Positions 10,054 to 21,951 of a DNA stretch of 64,000 nt are shown in pieces. How positions within the stretch are numbered: position 1 is the stretch's first letter; each line of letters opens with the position of its first letter. Source of the stretch: Plicaturopsis crispa FD-325 SS-3 (Eukaryota; Basidiomycota; Agaricomycetes; Amylocorticiales; Amylocorticiaceae); assembly GCA_000827205.1 (NCBI GenBank), contig KN832570.1, forward strand, positions 468,128 through 532,127. Direction: 5' to 3'. Both the position numbers and the translations under genes were made by a program. A model generated the notes under the pieces. It was not told the DNA's origin. It did no database searches and saw only the letters and a list, made by a program, of their open reading frames with translations.

Positions 10054-13000
10054 ATGGCGAAAACACCTGCCCCCGCCAGGTCCAAAGGGAAGGGCAAAGA
10101 GAAGGAAATCAGTCGTTCCGACCGCGTGAGGAACGAATGGGACCTGTTCGAGCTCTGGCTCGCCGACGAACGCCAAAAGAAAATACCACAGCGACCAGAG
10201 CCTGTCGACAGCCAGCTGAGTGGAACGTCTAATCTGCCTTGGATGGTTCCCAGCCAGGGCACTTCGCGAGCGCCCCTCGAGCCCAGCATGGTCCAGAAGG
10301 CGCTGCGGCAGCAGGTTGAAGCCGAATATCAGCTCATGTTCGAAGACGCAGCGCAAAAACGAGCGAACGCGCTCAGAACCAGCCCGGAGGAGAAAGAGAA
10401 GCACGATGCGACATACAATAACACTGTGGCGTTGTTGAAGGGTCTGGTCGATACCACCGTCCGCGAGCGCATGACCCTCGCCGGTATCGATCAACGAGGT
10501 ATCTATAAACAAATTAAACGCGAAGAGATCGTAGCCGCCGAGCGCCAGCTTGCTCTAGCCGCCCGTCTCGAGTGGAAGAACAGGCTAGCGGATTCCGGGC
10601 TTGATCCAGACGACTGGGATATGACTCCAGCTGAGATGCTGAAGTGCCAGGAGGTGTTCATGTTCGGGGACGAGGGCATCGACGGTCCTGCTGTAGAGTC
10701 CGCTGCTACGATCACGCGCGCAGGTGCTCTTGCAGCAGCGATGTCGAACGGAAAACAGGCGTCCACCCGTCCCCCACTACGAAAATCAGCGTGGTCAACT
10801 AGTCGCGTCAGTCCAATTTCAAATTCATGCGCTCCTGGTATTGGTCTAACGCGGCTTTATGGTTATAGCACAGCAGCGACGATGAGCGCGAGGCGGGACA
10901 CGCGCACAACCCCACCTACGTTCCGTGGCACCCTGAGCCCGAGGCCGCGCCTAAGAAGAAGGCCCCACTGCCAGGGCCTTCCAGCTCAGGCCCGGAGCAG
11001 GTGCCCATTCCTCAGCCCGCACACTCTGTCTCATCCCCGCGCACCAATCCCCCCGAAATCGTCTCCGCCTCCAGCTCCGGGTCCCGCGCCAAGGAACATC
11101 CAAAAACAGCCTCCCAGAACGACTACGTTGGCCCCGTTCTCTTCGATCCCAACGAGGAGAACGAGGAAGCGGACTTCGAGGCATTCAGACGCAACGTCCG
11201 CGACGCCAAAATCGACGAATTTCACGCGCACGCCGCCCTCGAAGAGAAGAAACTACACCGAACCATCAGCCCTCTGAAAACGGATAGACGCAACGTCGTG
11301 CTGTCGACGCACTCCTCCACGATGCTGAAGGTGCGCGCTGACAAAGAGCAGGAGCGGAGGGAGATAGTCGACGAGGAGCGCGAGCGCCGTCGGGCGCATC
11401 TCAAGCGCCGAGACGCCGCACTGAGCAGCCAGGACCTGAGCGCCTCCGACGAGCGGCGCAAGGCCACCTTCGCGCGCCGCGACCAGGCCAACCGCGAGGC
11501 GGAGCTGCAGCGACTTAACCGGGCGGTGGAAGAGGCGGATGCTGCACACCGCCAAGCCATCGTTCAAGCCGCCGAGCGCGCCCGGCTGGACCATGAGGCC
11601 GAGATCCGGGAGATCGAGCGTGCGACCCGCGAGATCGAGGCGAGGATCCAGAGAGAGAAGATGAGGCAGGACGAGCTCGCCCGTCAGCACAAGGCCGAGC
11701 TTGCTGCTATTATTGAGCGCCTCGATCAGAAACGCAAACACGCAGCGGAGCAGGAGCGCCTTGCGTATGACCGTGCGCGGAAAGAGGAGGGGCGCCAGCA
11801 GGCTCGGCGGGAGGCCCTGGAGCGTCAGGAGCGGGCGGAGCAGGAGGAGCGACGGCTGCGCGAGTTCGCTGCACGGCAGGCAGAGGAGCGCGAGCAGGCT
11901 CGCCTGCAGCTGGAGGAGCGCGAGCGTGCTCGTGTGCAGGCGGAGGAGCGGCGGCTGCAGGAGGTCGCTGCCAAGGAAGCTCAGGAGCGTGCGGACCAAA
12001 CTGCAAAGGAGGAGGAAGCGCGCATGCGCGCGTTCGCTGCACGGCAGGCAGAGGCGGCTGCGCGCCTCGATATCAAGGTCGCTGCGCCGGCGATGCACAC
12101 CAGACGGAACACCGTCGACAGCACAAGGCGGCCCGCGGATGTCAAGCCGATCGCGTCTGCCAAATCCATTTCTACTGCTGGGCCAGTACCAGAAGTGCGT
12201 GACCCATGGCGTCCTGCGGAGCCGGCACCCAGCACTGGCCTGGCGTCGGGCAGGTCTCGCAGTGCATCGATCCTATCCGCCATTCCGTCCAGTCGCAAGG
12301 TCCAAAACAGCGATGACGAGCTTACCCCGCGCGAACTTGACACTCGCGTCAAGCGTCCCTCCGCAGTTTCCCTTGCCACCCATGCCGAAGAGCTTCGTGG
12401 CGCCACCCCTCAGCCCCCCGCTCTGGCACAGCGTACGAAGTCCTCAGCCACAGAAAATGTGCAGGCGGCCGAGGCGCCGGCGCCAGCTGCTGTACAGAGT
12501 CTACCTGCTGGCAAACGTGGAAAGGAAAAGGCGAAGGGGAAAAAGAAGGGTAAGGGCAAGGCGGTGACGGTGGAAGAGGTGTTCGAGGACGATGCTCCTG
12601 CTCAAAAGCCTCTCCGTGCTGACTCTGCCCTCGAGCCCATTCTCGTAGAAGCCACGCAAGCTCCAATCGCCACACCTTTCCCTCAGATGCCTCAGCAGAC
12701 ACGCTCGAGCAGGGATGCCCCCTCGAGATCCCCTCCCGTGTCTGTTTCGCCACCCAAGCCTACCCCGATCACCAAGACTCCATCGGCAGAGTCTGCCCCC
12801 GCTATGCCCGTCAAATCAGCGATGAAACGCTCGCGCAATGTGTCGTTCGCCGAGTCGAACCCACCGCCGCCTGTCATGGGCTGGTCCTCCCCGCCGTCGA
12901 TATCCTCGGGAACGCAGTCGCAGGACGATGCGTTCTCCGACATATCCGCCTCGGAGGCCAGCCATGCCGTGTGGACGCCCGCGAACTACGTCGACAGCGA

Positions 13001-13460
13001 CTCAGAGGAGTCGCGGCACACCGATGCGGACTGGGAGCACGACTTCTCGGAGTTCACGGGCGGCGAGTACATGCCGCGCCAGCACGATCCGTATGGCTTC
13101 ATGGCGTCGACGGCGAGGCTGCCGCAGGGGTCGCTGTTCCGCGGGCAGGACGACGAGACCAGCAGCTACTCGACGCTGGACGTTAGTAGCGTGTCGTCGG
13201 CGCAGGATGAGGAGACGTCCCAGCCTGCCATCTGGTACTCCGGAGAGACGGATGCGTCGGACACATGGGCGCACCAGAAATGGGTGCCGGGTGGTTTCCG
13301 CAAGGCGGACCCCAAGGTGAAGCGCAAGCGAGGCGTGCCACTCTCCAGCAAGGACAAGGCTGGCATGCCGGGGGGCCTGCAGATGGACACGGACTCCGAT
13401 GTGGAAGATCCCGAGGTGGAGTCTATCAAGAGCAAGTTGATACAGTTCGTAGGGATGTGA
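10054..13460 (+). CDS. Large coiled-coil protein, unknown function
   Basis: Two exons (10054-10806 and 10869-13460, intron 62 bp, phase 0) encode 1114 residues. The N-terminus is basic (KGKGKEKE), followed by a helical block with SDRVRNEWDLFELWLADE, and a motif LEWKNRLADSGLDPDDWDM near residue 175. A long Arg/Glu/Ala coiled coil covers roughly residues 330-660, then a Ser/Pro-rich and acidic tail ends in SKLIQFVGM. The 40668-39381 gene has the same RIRDEW and EWRERLKRTGLRMRDWADM blocks, so the two are paralogues. It shares overall design with the 3181-6675 protein but lacks the HPD tail. The start is preceded by a TATA-like box and a CT-rich leader. Function unknown; a structural or scaffold role is a guess from the coiled coil. 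Confidence 0.75.
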
Positions 13461-13832
13461 GCTTTTTTCTTTTCTTTTGGATTTTGGTGACGTGCAGGTA
13501 CACTAGTACTAATTTTTGGATAATTGGTATCGTCGGGCATTGCTACTTACGAGTCGTACTTACATGTATTGTTATACCCCCGCTGTCTTGCATCACGATT
13601 CTAATTGCTGTGCTATTTTGTTTTTATGTTATTCGCTTTTGTCTGCACTGTTTTTTTACCTACTTACTTACTTACCTAGAGCCAATTTTGAACAAAGATT
13701 TCCATTGACAAATTTGGGCGTCCATCCTTCTTGGGCAAATATCTGGCGTAGTGGAACGCTCTACGTCAGACCTTCGAGGTCAAGTTGTTTCTTGACCTCT
13801 GTCTTTCCGTGTCCTTCACCGTCAACGCCACG

Positions 13833-14997
13833 ATGTCTAACGACTCTGGAAAGAAATATCATAACGAATGCACTGGAGCTGCTTTGGAGACTGTCAAAGC
13901 GCATTAAGGTGCCGCTGATATTACCCTCTTCGGCGCATGCTTTTGCCCTTTCGTTCAGCGCGTTTGGCTAGGATTTGAGTATCTCGGAGTACCCTACAAG
14001 GCGAGTATCCCTTGTCGGTTGCGTGAATGATTGACTGACCAGTCCGTGACTAAACCATAGTACTGTGAGCTCATGCACACGTAGATTGCTCCGAGGATCT
14101 GCTGCTCAATCACAGTGCACAGACGAAGTAGACCCGTACAAGAAACCACAGGATCTCTTGAATGTGTCGCCGAAGGGACTCGTTCCCGGATTGAGGCTAG
14201 ACAATTATGATCCCCCGAGACCACTCAACGAGAGCACAGTGATCCTTGAGTACGTCGAAGAGTAAGGTAGCTTGCATGCTAACCTGTGATCATTGTTCTA
14301 ACGCTGCCCGTGACCAGGATTGCGAAAAATACAACAAATCGCAGCCTCCTGCCACCATCATCAGACCCATGTACATAATTGGTCTACTCTTTTTCGATGT
14401 CACTGACGTCCTGGTTGCAGATGCCCGTGCGTTAGTACGTCTGCAAGCGGACGTCGTTAATCGCACCTTGGTCCCCGCGTTCTATCGCTACCTTCAAGCC
14501 CAGGATTTATCTGCCCAGATTGAGGGTGGTAAGGAATTCCAGGGGGGCCTCGAGCAGCTCGCCGCGCTTTTCGAACGCGCAGAGAAGGAGAACGCGCCCG
14601 ACTCTGCGTTGGGTCTGTGGCGCGAGGGTGGTGATTTGGGCTGGACGGACGTGATGGCGGGTCCTTGTGAGTAACTCGACAAGCTACTTATTCTCTAGCT
14701 GGGAGCTGACTTGATTGCAGGGCTGTTCAGAGCGAGCAATGTGCTCAAGCATTACCGAGGCTTCGAGCTCCCTCCCAGCACCAAATTCCACGCGTGGCTC
14801 GACAGGCTATTCGCTCACCCCGTGTTCAAGCGTACATGCAGCACTGAGGACCTGTACCTCGATAGCTATGAAAGGTATTCCTGTCCATCTCAACTTGATA
14901 CCTTAATCTGAGCGCCATGCTTTCCAGATATGCGTTCAATCGCCCGAATACAAGCCAGGTGGCCAAAGCGATAAACGAAGGAAAAGGCCTACCTTGA
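13833..14997 (+). pseudogene. Omega-class glutathione S-transferase gene with in-frame stop
   Basis: Seven exons: 13833-14000, 14061-14064, 14123-14261, 14318-14370, 14421-14666, 14721-14874, 14928-14997. Spliced, they keep one frame of 278 codons. The thioredoxin-like half has FGACFCPFVQRVW, with the catalytic Cys typical of omega GSTs rather than Tyr/Ser, then YYEVDPYKKP, SPKGLVP and NESTVILEYVE for glutathione binding; the helical half follows. Members reduce or deglutathionylate small molecules. Codon 25 (13905-13907) is TAA where a Gln is likely (CAA to TAA), so the gene appears dead unless this is a base-call error or tolerated. Intron 1 needs a GC-AG donor (AAG|GCGAGT), and exon 2 is only 4 nt. 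No downstream ATG precedes the active site, so re-initiation would not rescue it. Confidence 0.75.
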
Positions 14998-15583
14998 GGA
15001 GATGGACTATAGGTAGCTCTGTAATTGTTTTCTGTAACTGTTCTAGTACTGTATCCATGTCACTGTACTTTCTTTTCGCATTTTTGCAAGGACTTCAAAT
15101 TCCAACGCGATCTTGACGCGTAGCGGACGCGACGCCAAATGAGATCACGGGCCTGCAGGCTGCCAGTGCAACTAGCCGAGGATTAGCCGACGCCGCCAAA
15201 TCGACGAAGGCAACTGCAAACGGCGTCTCCTGCTCTTGACCACCACAACCTCGCAATACACGACAGTCGTTTTGTCCTGTTCTCTCGTTCAAGCACTGCT
15301 CATAGTCTATCTATAAAGCTCGCCGATGCTATTATACGCAGCGCCAAGACCCGCCGAACAACACGTTTTTAGGACGTGCACGATGCAAGCTCTTTCGAGC
15401 GAGAACCCTCGTTGAAACGCCTAAAAATGACGCACCGTGCTCCTCGCATTTATTTCTCTGTACTGTCTTGTTTTCCACTCTCAATATTCTCTTATAACAC
15501 CATAGCCCTCTCATTGAGGATTCTGGACGCGTTGAGCCTTGCTAGGCGGGTTTTCTGATTCTATATATCCAGGAACGTGAATT
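14998..15583. other. Intergenic, promoter of the bestrophin-like gene
   Basis: A TATA-like CTATAAAG lies at about 15311-15318, some 270 bp before the next ATG. I see no gene here. Confidence 0.4.
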
Positions 15584-17860
15584 ATGGTGTCTTTATGGAC
15601 GGGCGCTTGGACAGTAAAGCGATTCAAGGCAACGGTCGTTAACGATATATGGCCAGAAGTGCTGTTCTTCAGTGCCGTAGCCACCAGTGAGTGATTGAAA
15701 TGCCTGTACGAAGGCGGGTATGCTGATATTGCTAGAAAGTGGTTTGCTTGGTGTCGAATTTGACATCGCACTCGCTCGCCATCTCAAACCAGATGCTTAC
15801 CGTGGTAGGCACCGTGTTGGGCCTCGTTATCTCCTTCCGGACGTCCACTGCATATGAAAGGTATGTGTGTTCCATGTAAGCGTTGCGAGTATTGAGCTGC
15901 ACATATGGGCATCTAGGTATCAAGATGGCAGAAAAATGTGGACCAATATAATGCTCAACTCGCGGAATCTGGCGCAGTGGGTGCGCTCTCTAGCTTTGGA
16001 ATACGACGCGTCTATGGAAACACCAGTTTACGCGTGCTTTGTAGATATGGATCCATGTCCCTGACGAACGCGTCGACAAGGACAAGCAAAAAGCCCAATC
16101 GATCCTAGAATCCGTCATAGAAAAGAAAAGTATGATCAACCTCATCCAGGCCTTCTCGGTTGCCGTCAAAGTAAGTCTCATAAGACCTATGGGATGCTGT
16201 TGCATGTGGCTAATGTAGTGCCTATGTGTACCCAGCATTATCTACGAGGGGAGCCTGGTATTTATTACGAAGATTTATTCCCTCAAATATCGTTCCTTCC
16301 TCGCTACGGAACACATGCGCCAGCACTTCCTACAGATGACGACATGCTCCCCCTCTGGCGTGCATCCGGCTACACAGGCAATGTTGAAAACGAAAGCCCC
16401 TCTGCTCAGACCGGCGCGAAATTCAACAGTGCGGATTCCGTGGATAAGGACAGTGCAACAAACCAAGACTGGTTCGGTTTCTCTGCACGGAAACGCCGCA
16501 AGACGGCATTCGACCCCGAAAAGGCACTTCCGGACGTGTCCGCGGACAGACCTCTCGCACCCGCGCGCAATCCCCCCTCCACCTCATTATACGACTACAT
16601 CCCCCTTCTGCGCATCCTCAAGCCCATCCACAAGCTCCTGCGGCCGCATTCCGCCACGGACGCCGACCGCACGCTGCTAGGGCGCCAGAAGGCCCCGTCC
16701 ATGGTGGAGAGCAACGTTCCGCTTGAGATCACGCTGCATCTGTCGAGCTACTTTGCGTGGCTGCTGCGGTGTGGGCTGATCGCTCCGCCGGTGGCTACTG
16801 GCATTGCGAATGGTCTCGCGGCGTTTCAGGATACGATAGCGAACTTGGAGAGGATTAGGAATACGCCGCTGCCGTTTGCGTATCAAGTACACTTGCGGAT
16901 GACTGTCTGGTAGGATTCATGATGTGTTTGTTGTTGCGGTTAAGCCTGATGATCCTTGCATAGGTTATATGTTTTCTTTCTGCCGGTACGCGCATCTTCT
17001 CATACTAACAAAGCTAGTCCGATCTGAACAACATGTACAGTTTCAGATATTCAGCGCTTTTAATTGGCTTACCATCCCGTACGTTATTTCGTATATGGGT
17101 TTGCGCTTCACCTGTTGAGTGCATTTCTCCATTGGCTGCCAGTGCGACCGCTTTCGCAGCTTTTCTACTTCTCGGATTTCTCGAGATTGGCCAACAAATG
17201 TGCGTCTGATTCATGTATGCGTCCCGAGAGACGGACTTACTATGCATTACAGAGAAAACCCATTCAACTACGATCTGAATGATCTCGGTGAGTAAAGTCT
17301 GTAACGTCGGCTCAACTGAACGTTGCCAATATCCACACAGATTTGGACCATTTCTGTCTCTCCATCCAGCGTGATATGCACGAAATAACTGCAGTGAGCT
17401 TCATCCCTCTTATGCTCTCTCAATTATTCCTCACAGCTGTTAGCACCCTTGCTTCGAGCCTTCCGCATACGTGTTCACAGCGTCGAATAAGCCATTCGCG
17501 CCTGCCGACCAACGGGACGCAGAAGCCATGACGCGCGATAAAACCCACGAATATTGGGGTCGCACGTATGGTAACAGGAATACCCAAAAGGACGAGGACA
17601 AGACACAGGAAGCGTCGGGCAGTGATGGGCATGGAGAGAAGGGGAAAGGCAGCAAGGGGGATGGTGATAAGGGGGATGGGGACAATGTAGACGGCGATAA
17701 GGATAAGGGTGACGGAGACGAGGAGGACAAGGACATGGATGGTATCGACGGGGAGGGAAAATACGCGGAAGGAGTGACGAGTATCCGCAGGATGCTGCTG
17801 CGAAACTGGCAAGACGTGGACGGTATTACGCGGGATTGGCACCGCTGGAACGGGACATAG
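15584..17860 (+). CDS. Bestrophin-like (RFP-TM, UPF0187) anion channel
   Basis: Eleven exons: 15584-15686, 15740-15860, 15917-15980, 16045-16170, 16236-16909, 16964-16985, 17041-17078, 17143-17199, 17253-17287, 17341-17393, 17444-17860. The lengths sum to 570 codons in one frame, which supports the hand-called junctions. The first third reads LTVVGTVLGLVISFRTSTAY followed by ERYQDGRKMWTNI, the core signature of the bestrophin/UPF0187 chloride-channel family. Later segments LHLSSYFAWLLRCGLI, LTIPATAFAAFLLLGFLEIG and ENPFNYDLNDLDLDHFC are also family-like; the last is the acidic region that lines the cytosolic vestibule or Ca site in bestrophins. The C-terminus carries a Gly/Asp/Lys low-complexity tract (near 17640-17740). 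Likely a plasma- or mitochondrial-membrane anion channel; transported ion not established. Confidence 0.85.
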
Positions 17861-18197
17861 CTAGAATGTTGTGCTATGTGAAGAAATACTTGGGTTGTAA
17901 TCTGCACAGTTGATTGCCCTTCCGGTGCGTAGGTAGTCTTGAGGAATCCTTCTTGAGTAGACGAGAAACAATTGGTTCCTCTCCACGAACTCGGTTAGCA
18001 TTGTGCAGCCAGGATATACAGACGGTCGAGGCACACATTCAGAAGACTCCGTTAACCGCCTGGCATCCCCCAAGCTCTCGCGCGCACGCTACATCGTGAA
18101 GGGGTTCGACCTGTGATAGACTTGATACTCGTTTCTCGGGCCTATAGTTGGGACGGTCAGCTGCACTGCCAGTCCAATGTTTGGCATGCATATATAC
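17861..18197. other. Intergenic 3' region
   Basis: Convergent 3' ends of the bestrophin-like gene and the first secreted-protein gene. Nothing recognisable. Confidence 0.4.
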
Positions 18198-18855
18198 TCA
18201 CTGCACAAGTCCTTCAATTTGGGCTACGTTTAGTCCCTGAAGCTTCCCTTGCGGGTTTTCCAGCTGGCGCCTATCGCAAAGTAGAGGTTACCAGCACACC
18301 AGCCAGTGAGACAGAGAATCTCACCTAGCAATGCTTTGGAGCGCTCGCTCGATAACCGAGTAGATGTCCTCGCGTTTACTGATCATATATAACTGCGGGT
18401 CAGTTGCCGACGCGCGACGAGATCCAAATGTTCACATACTCGACGGGGAATTCGGATGTCCCACATCCCGGTGCACCGTGCTCACAAGCTACTTCGATAG
18501 GGTTGAAGGCTGGAGTATTGTCGATGCGTTTCTCGGGTCTGTTCAAGCAAAATGCCCTCAATTCAGCTTCGGTCGCACGACGGAATACAAGCACCCACGT
18601 ACACGGTAAGAAGGTCGGTTGTCCCACTCCCCACACATCCCGGCGCACCATGCTCACAAGCGACGGCAATAGGATTGAAGGCTGGAGTATCGTCGATGCG
18701 TTTCTCGTGACTTTTCGAAGCCGAATGGTCAGAGATCAGTAAATCTACGTGCAGCGAGGGGACAATAGTTATAATTGGTCAACCTACGCGATGGGCATGG
18801 CGAGGGCCATAGACAAGACGAGAGAGCCTGAGGCGACGAGAAGGGTGAAGCGCAT
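18198..18855 (-). CDS. Small secreted Cys-repeat protein C (Kex2-type precursor)
   Basis: Hand-spliced to five exons and about 133 residues. Exon 1 encodes the signal peptide from ATG at 18855 and stops at the codon for Ala after MPI. Exons 2 and 3 are near-duplicate modules: HEKRIDDTPAFNP...ACEHGAPGC and PEKRIDNTPAFNP...ACEHGAPGC, each with a CX6C pair and a KR site. Exon 4 starts DKREDIYSV and exon 5 starts RRQLENP; the end is GLVQ. Every junction splits a codon after its second base (phase 2). KR sites suggest cleavage by the Golgi protease Kex2, releasing short Cys-paired peptides; this is inferred. The last two exons are homologous to those of gene B (20354-20999). No family known to me by name fits; function unknown. 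Confidence 0.7.
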
Positions 18856-18895
18856 GGTCGCTGAAATTGGTATGCTTAAAATTAGGGCGTGACGA

Positions 18896-18908
18896 GGCAA
18901 CCTGTGCC
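18896..18908 (-). promoter_or_regulatory. Shared leader motif, gene C
   Basis: GGCACAGGTTGCC, one of four matches to GGYACAGGYTRCC lying 40-135 nt before the ATG of each secreted-repeat gene. It directly follows a TTTTCCAG that could be a 3' splice site, so the motif may begin a noncoding leader exon. Confidence 0.6.
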
Positions 18909-18953
18909 TGGAAAAGAGAGAGAGAGTAGAGTAGGTGGTAAGTGGGCCAGAAA

Positions 18954-18981
18954 TGAGCGCAGCTGCAGAACATAATGCTCA
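18954..18981 (-). promoter_or_regulatory. 28-bp shared core-promoter element, gene C
   Basis: Begins TGAGCATTATGTTC and ends AGCTGCGCTCA, so the outer arms TGAGC/GCTCA are inverted. A TATAAA (18996-18991) ends 9 nt upstream. The same 28-bp element sits in the same place before genes A, B and D. Confidence 0.75.
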
Positions 18982-18996
18982 CCATGCTACTTTATA

Positions 18997-20353
18997 AACT
19001 TGTTAAAGTTGCTATCCATGGACAGCTGCGTGGGTCGCTCGCTATATGAAAATGCACCGCCTGCACCGGTCATTCCTGGAGCATGGGCCACTGCATATTG
19101 ATCATCATAGGACTTGACAGATCACTCATGCGACTTCTAACACGACGACTGCATTCCATCGACAAGGACTCCACAACCCTTCACATGCATCGCGGGCCGG
19201 GGTACTCTATCCTTACTTGGAGTGCAGTGGAATGAGATGAAGTGCAGCAGAGCAAAAACACTCACGTCAGCAGCCAGTTTGGTCTCGGACTTTCGGTCAA
19301 GTTCAGCAAGGCTACGGAAAAACGATTGGGTGTGGCGCCGCGGCGGTAGCATCCGGGTGTCCCGCCAGGAGGGGGCCGAATGTGGGTGAGTGTGAGCCTT
19401 AGATGACAAGACCTCAATGACAATAAACGATGAGATGTCCGCCATACTAGGTTACTAGGTCTTCATCAATCGCCTAACATTTGCTCTCGCCTAATGCAAT
19501 TCACGCAACCAGTGTAGATGGGAGGGGTTCATATGATCAGAACGCACTCGGCTGCGGGTCTGCAGACGGGGAACGGGGAACGGCTCGAGGACCTGATACA
19601 CATATGCGTAAGTCATTCCTACTAAGTCTCAAGTTTGTGTACGATTTAGCCACGACGCACCGTTGACTTCGATATCATCGTGTCCTGCTCAAACGCTCAC
19701 ATGCCTGTCTGTTGTGTTTGGGTGTTCGAAATTGATCCTCTCGAGAGCCAGAGAAAGTGATTGCAAGCGTCCTTTCCTTCGCAGGACGGTGCGACCGATA
19801 ACACTGCGAGTAAGTTATGGCGAGACAAGAGATTGCTGAGTGCGAGGAGCTCGACGTGGCGGCCCGACGAATACACATTACCAAATCGGGAATGAGCGAC
19901 TCGCGACGGGACCCGGCGGCACATCTACTTCTCGCAGGTCTGGGACTGTCCAGTAGCACACCCAGATACGGGGCCCGTGCCGCTGTCTCGCCCAAGGTCG
20001 TGCGACGTGTACGCAGAGGTCTGCAATACTTGAGCATCTTACTCACATTAACCTGCTGACCTGCGGTCGCAGACCCTAAATTTCATGCACAGGTCGTTTG
20101 CAGGTCGTATCTCAAGGACGTCCGCGACACGAAGAATTGGATAACCACGATTTCGACTAGTACGAAGCATGTACTAGTGAAGCTTGACCCGCGTTGTGGC
20201 CAGCATATATTATCCTCGATTCTTGGTTCCTCAGCAGAGGAGTAGCTGGGAAAAAATCATTTGAGGCGCCCCACCTAAAGTAAGTAATAAGTATTGAATA
20301 GACTTGGAAACGTCTCATTCATTCAATAGGAGAACTTACACCATCGCCTGCGC
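18997..20353. other. Upstream of gene C and downstream of gene B; no recognised gene
   Basis: TAGGACTTGACAGATC at about 19108-19123 recurs upstream of gene B at 21260-21275, showing that the two genes share a duplicated promoter region of at least 300 bp. The frames in 19137-20059 are short and unlike any family I know. I cannot support a gene. Confidence 0.45.
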
Positions 20354-20999
20354 TCACTGGATGCCGACGGCCGCTTTGATTCTGGCGAGTCTGTCCGGGG
20401 TCAGTCCTGGGCCGACGTCAAGCTGGCGCCTGATAAAGGCGGAAGGGTTAGTCCACGTCGTATAGGGAAGATGGCAGCATCTACCTCTCGATATCTTGCT
20501 CCATAGGCGAACGGATCCCCTCACGTTTAGGCTGGTGCCTGTCCAGGTCGAGGTCAGGCCAGAGTGAGCTAACTAGGAGAAGGCTTCATCTACTCACCAT
20601 TGAACGTTTTGTAGAGATTCTTCGACAGCCGATTCGAGCCCACGTATCTGGCTACTGCTTACATCCAAAGTTTAGTCCCGTACCTACTAGTCTCAAAAAA
20701 CAAGACCTACTGGCTGATCTCGCTCGTTATTTGCTGGATGGGAGGGGGGATATCGACGTTCTCTATGATGCCATTCTGCGAGACAATGCGTTTGTCTTTC
20801 AAGGATGTGCATTCAGGGTTTCCGAGGTGGGAGCCCGCGCAGGTGGTTGCGGGCAAGATCGGTCCGCGTCTGTTATATCACGCAGAGATTAGAAACATGT
20901 CACTTCTCCGGGTAAATCGAAAGCAGATATGCACACAATGGGGACAGAAAGAGCGCTGGAAACTAGGGAGGCTGAGACGGCGAGAATGGCAAAGTGCAT
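20354..20999 (-). CDS. Small secreted protein B (relative of gene C)
   Basis: Hand-spliced to five exons and about 136 residues from ATG at 20999. Exon 1 is a signal peptide (MHFAILAVSASL). Exon 2 carries two Cys (TTCAGSHLGNPEC) and a DKR site, then an amphipathic stretch IPPPIQQITSEIS. Exon 4 holds QPKREGIRSP and exon 5 starts RRQLDVGPGLTPDR and ends AVGIQ. Exons 4-5 match exons 4-5 of gene C in length, KR position and the R|RQL junction, which marks the two as paralogues; gene B has only one Cys-containing module. All four introns are phase 2. Shares the 28-bp promoter element and leader motif. The acceptor of intron 3 was chosen (GACAG) because it alone keeps the homologous frame. Function unknown; probably secreted and Kex2-trimmed. 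Confidence 0.65.
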
Positions 21000-21041
21000 T
21001 TTGCGGGACTGAGGGTGCGTAAGAAAAGGGTGTGAATACGA

Positions 21042-21054
21042 GGCAGCCTGTGCT
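21042..21054 (-). promoter_or_regulatory. Shared leader motif, gene B
   Basis: AGCACAGGCTGCC on the minus strand, the weakest of the four leader-motif copies (first base differs). It lies 43 nt upstream of the ATG. Confidence 0.5.
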
Positions 21055-21100
21055 TGCAGAGTTGAAAGGGAGATTAGATTGATAGTAAGTGGACGTGAGT

Positions 21101-21128
21101 TGAGCGCAGCTACAGAACAAAATGCTCA
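21101..21128 (-). promoter_or_regulatory. 28-bp shared core-promoter element, gene B
   Basis: TGAGCATTTTGTTC at the start and AGCTGCGCTCA at the end, with TATAAA (21143-21138) 9 nt upstream. Two central differences from the gene C copy. Confidence 0.72.
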
Positions 21129-21143
21129 CCCTGCCACTTTATA

Positions 21144-21951
21144 TGCGAAGGCCTGTATTGCCATATTGATTTAGAAGGAGCATACCGACAACACCGGTCA
21201 TGCATTCATGTCAAGCTGAGAACGGTGACGCTAGGGGCACTGAGTTCACTGATCATCAGTAGGACTTGACAGATCGTTCAAAGGTTAGAGCGCCGTTTGC
21301 GCTACGACTGAGTTCAATACTCCACAAGTTCTGACATGTAGCGGTGTTGTATGTGCAATTGTAATGCAACTGTGCGCAAGTTAGCTATGGAAACGAAGCG
21401 CAGCAGGACCAGATGATTATAAGTACTCACCGCAGAGGCAGCCTGTCTTCAAGTTCTATGGCTTGAAAGCGGTAACCATGTTTTTCAAGGCGATGGATTA
21501 CTCCGAGCTTCGGTTGCTGGACTGCAGCTGTTTTGGACGTACGCGTCTCGGTCATGATCACCAGTCTACTGTATATTTCAGTGGTGTGTACTCGGAATGC
21601 ATCAAGAGGCTGTGGCGGCAGTAAGCGTTCGAGCTGTGAGATCGAGGGTGACTTCTAGGACTCCCTGATGAAAAGATGACAAGTGCACAGATATCCGCCG
21701 TAAGGCCTCCGGATCATCACAGCGCGGCAGTGTCGATTGACATTCGCTCCCCGACCGTGTATAAAATCCAAGGTGTTGATGAAGAGAAGTCGCGCGACAA
21801 GAGACCCTGCCTGAGAATGGGATGATTATTGCAACGTATGGTGGCCTGAACAACTTGACAGTAATTGAAACCCGTATGCACTACAACATGAAATCTATGT
21901 GGAGTGATAACATAAGCATGTTAAGGCTTAAGCAGCTTTTCGATTTCCCTT
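21144..21951. other. Between genes B and A; no recognised gene
   Basis: Contains the gene B upstream region, including the 16-bp block at 21260-21275 shared with gene C. A short piece at about 21443-21453 (GAGGCAGCCTG) resembles the leader motif and may be a relic of another family member. Otherwise nothing. Confidence 0.4.

Noticed and set aside
11253-12098. 281-codon minus-strand frame
   Set aside because: Leu-rich antisense of the Glu/Arg coiled coil in the 10054 gene.
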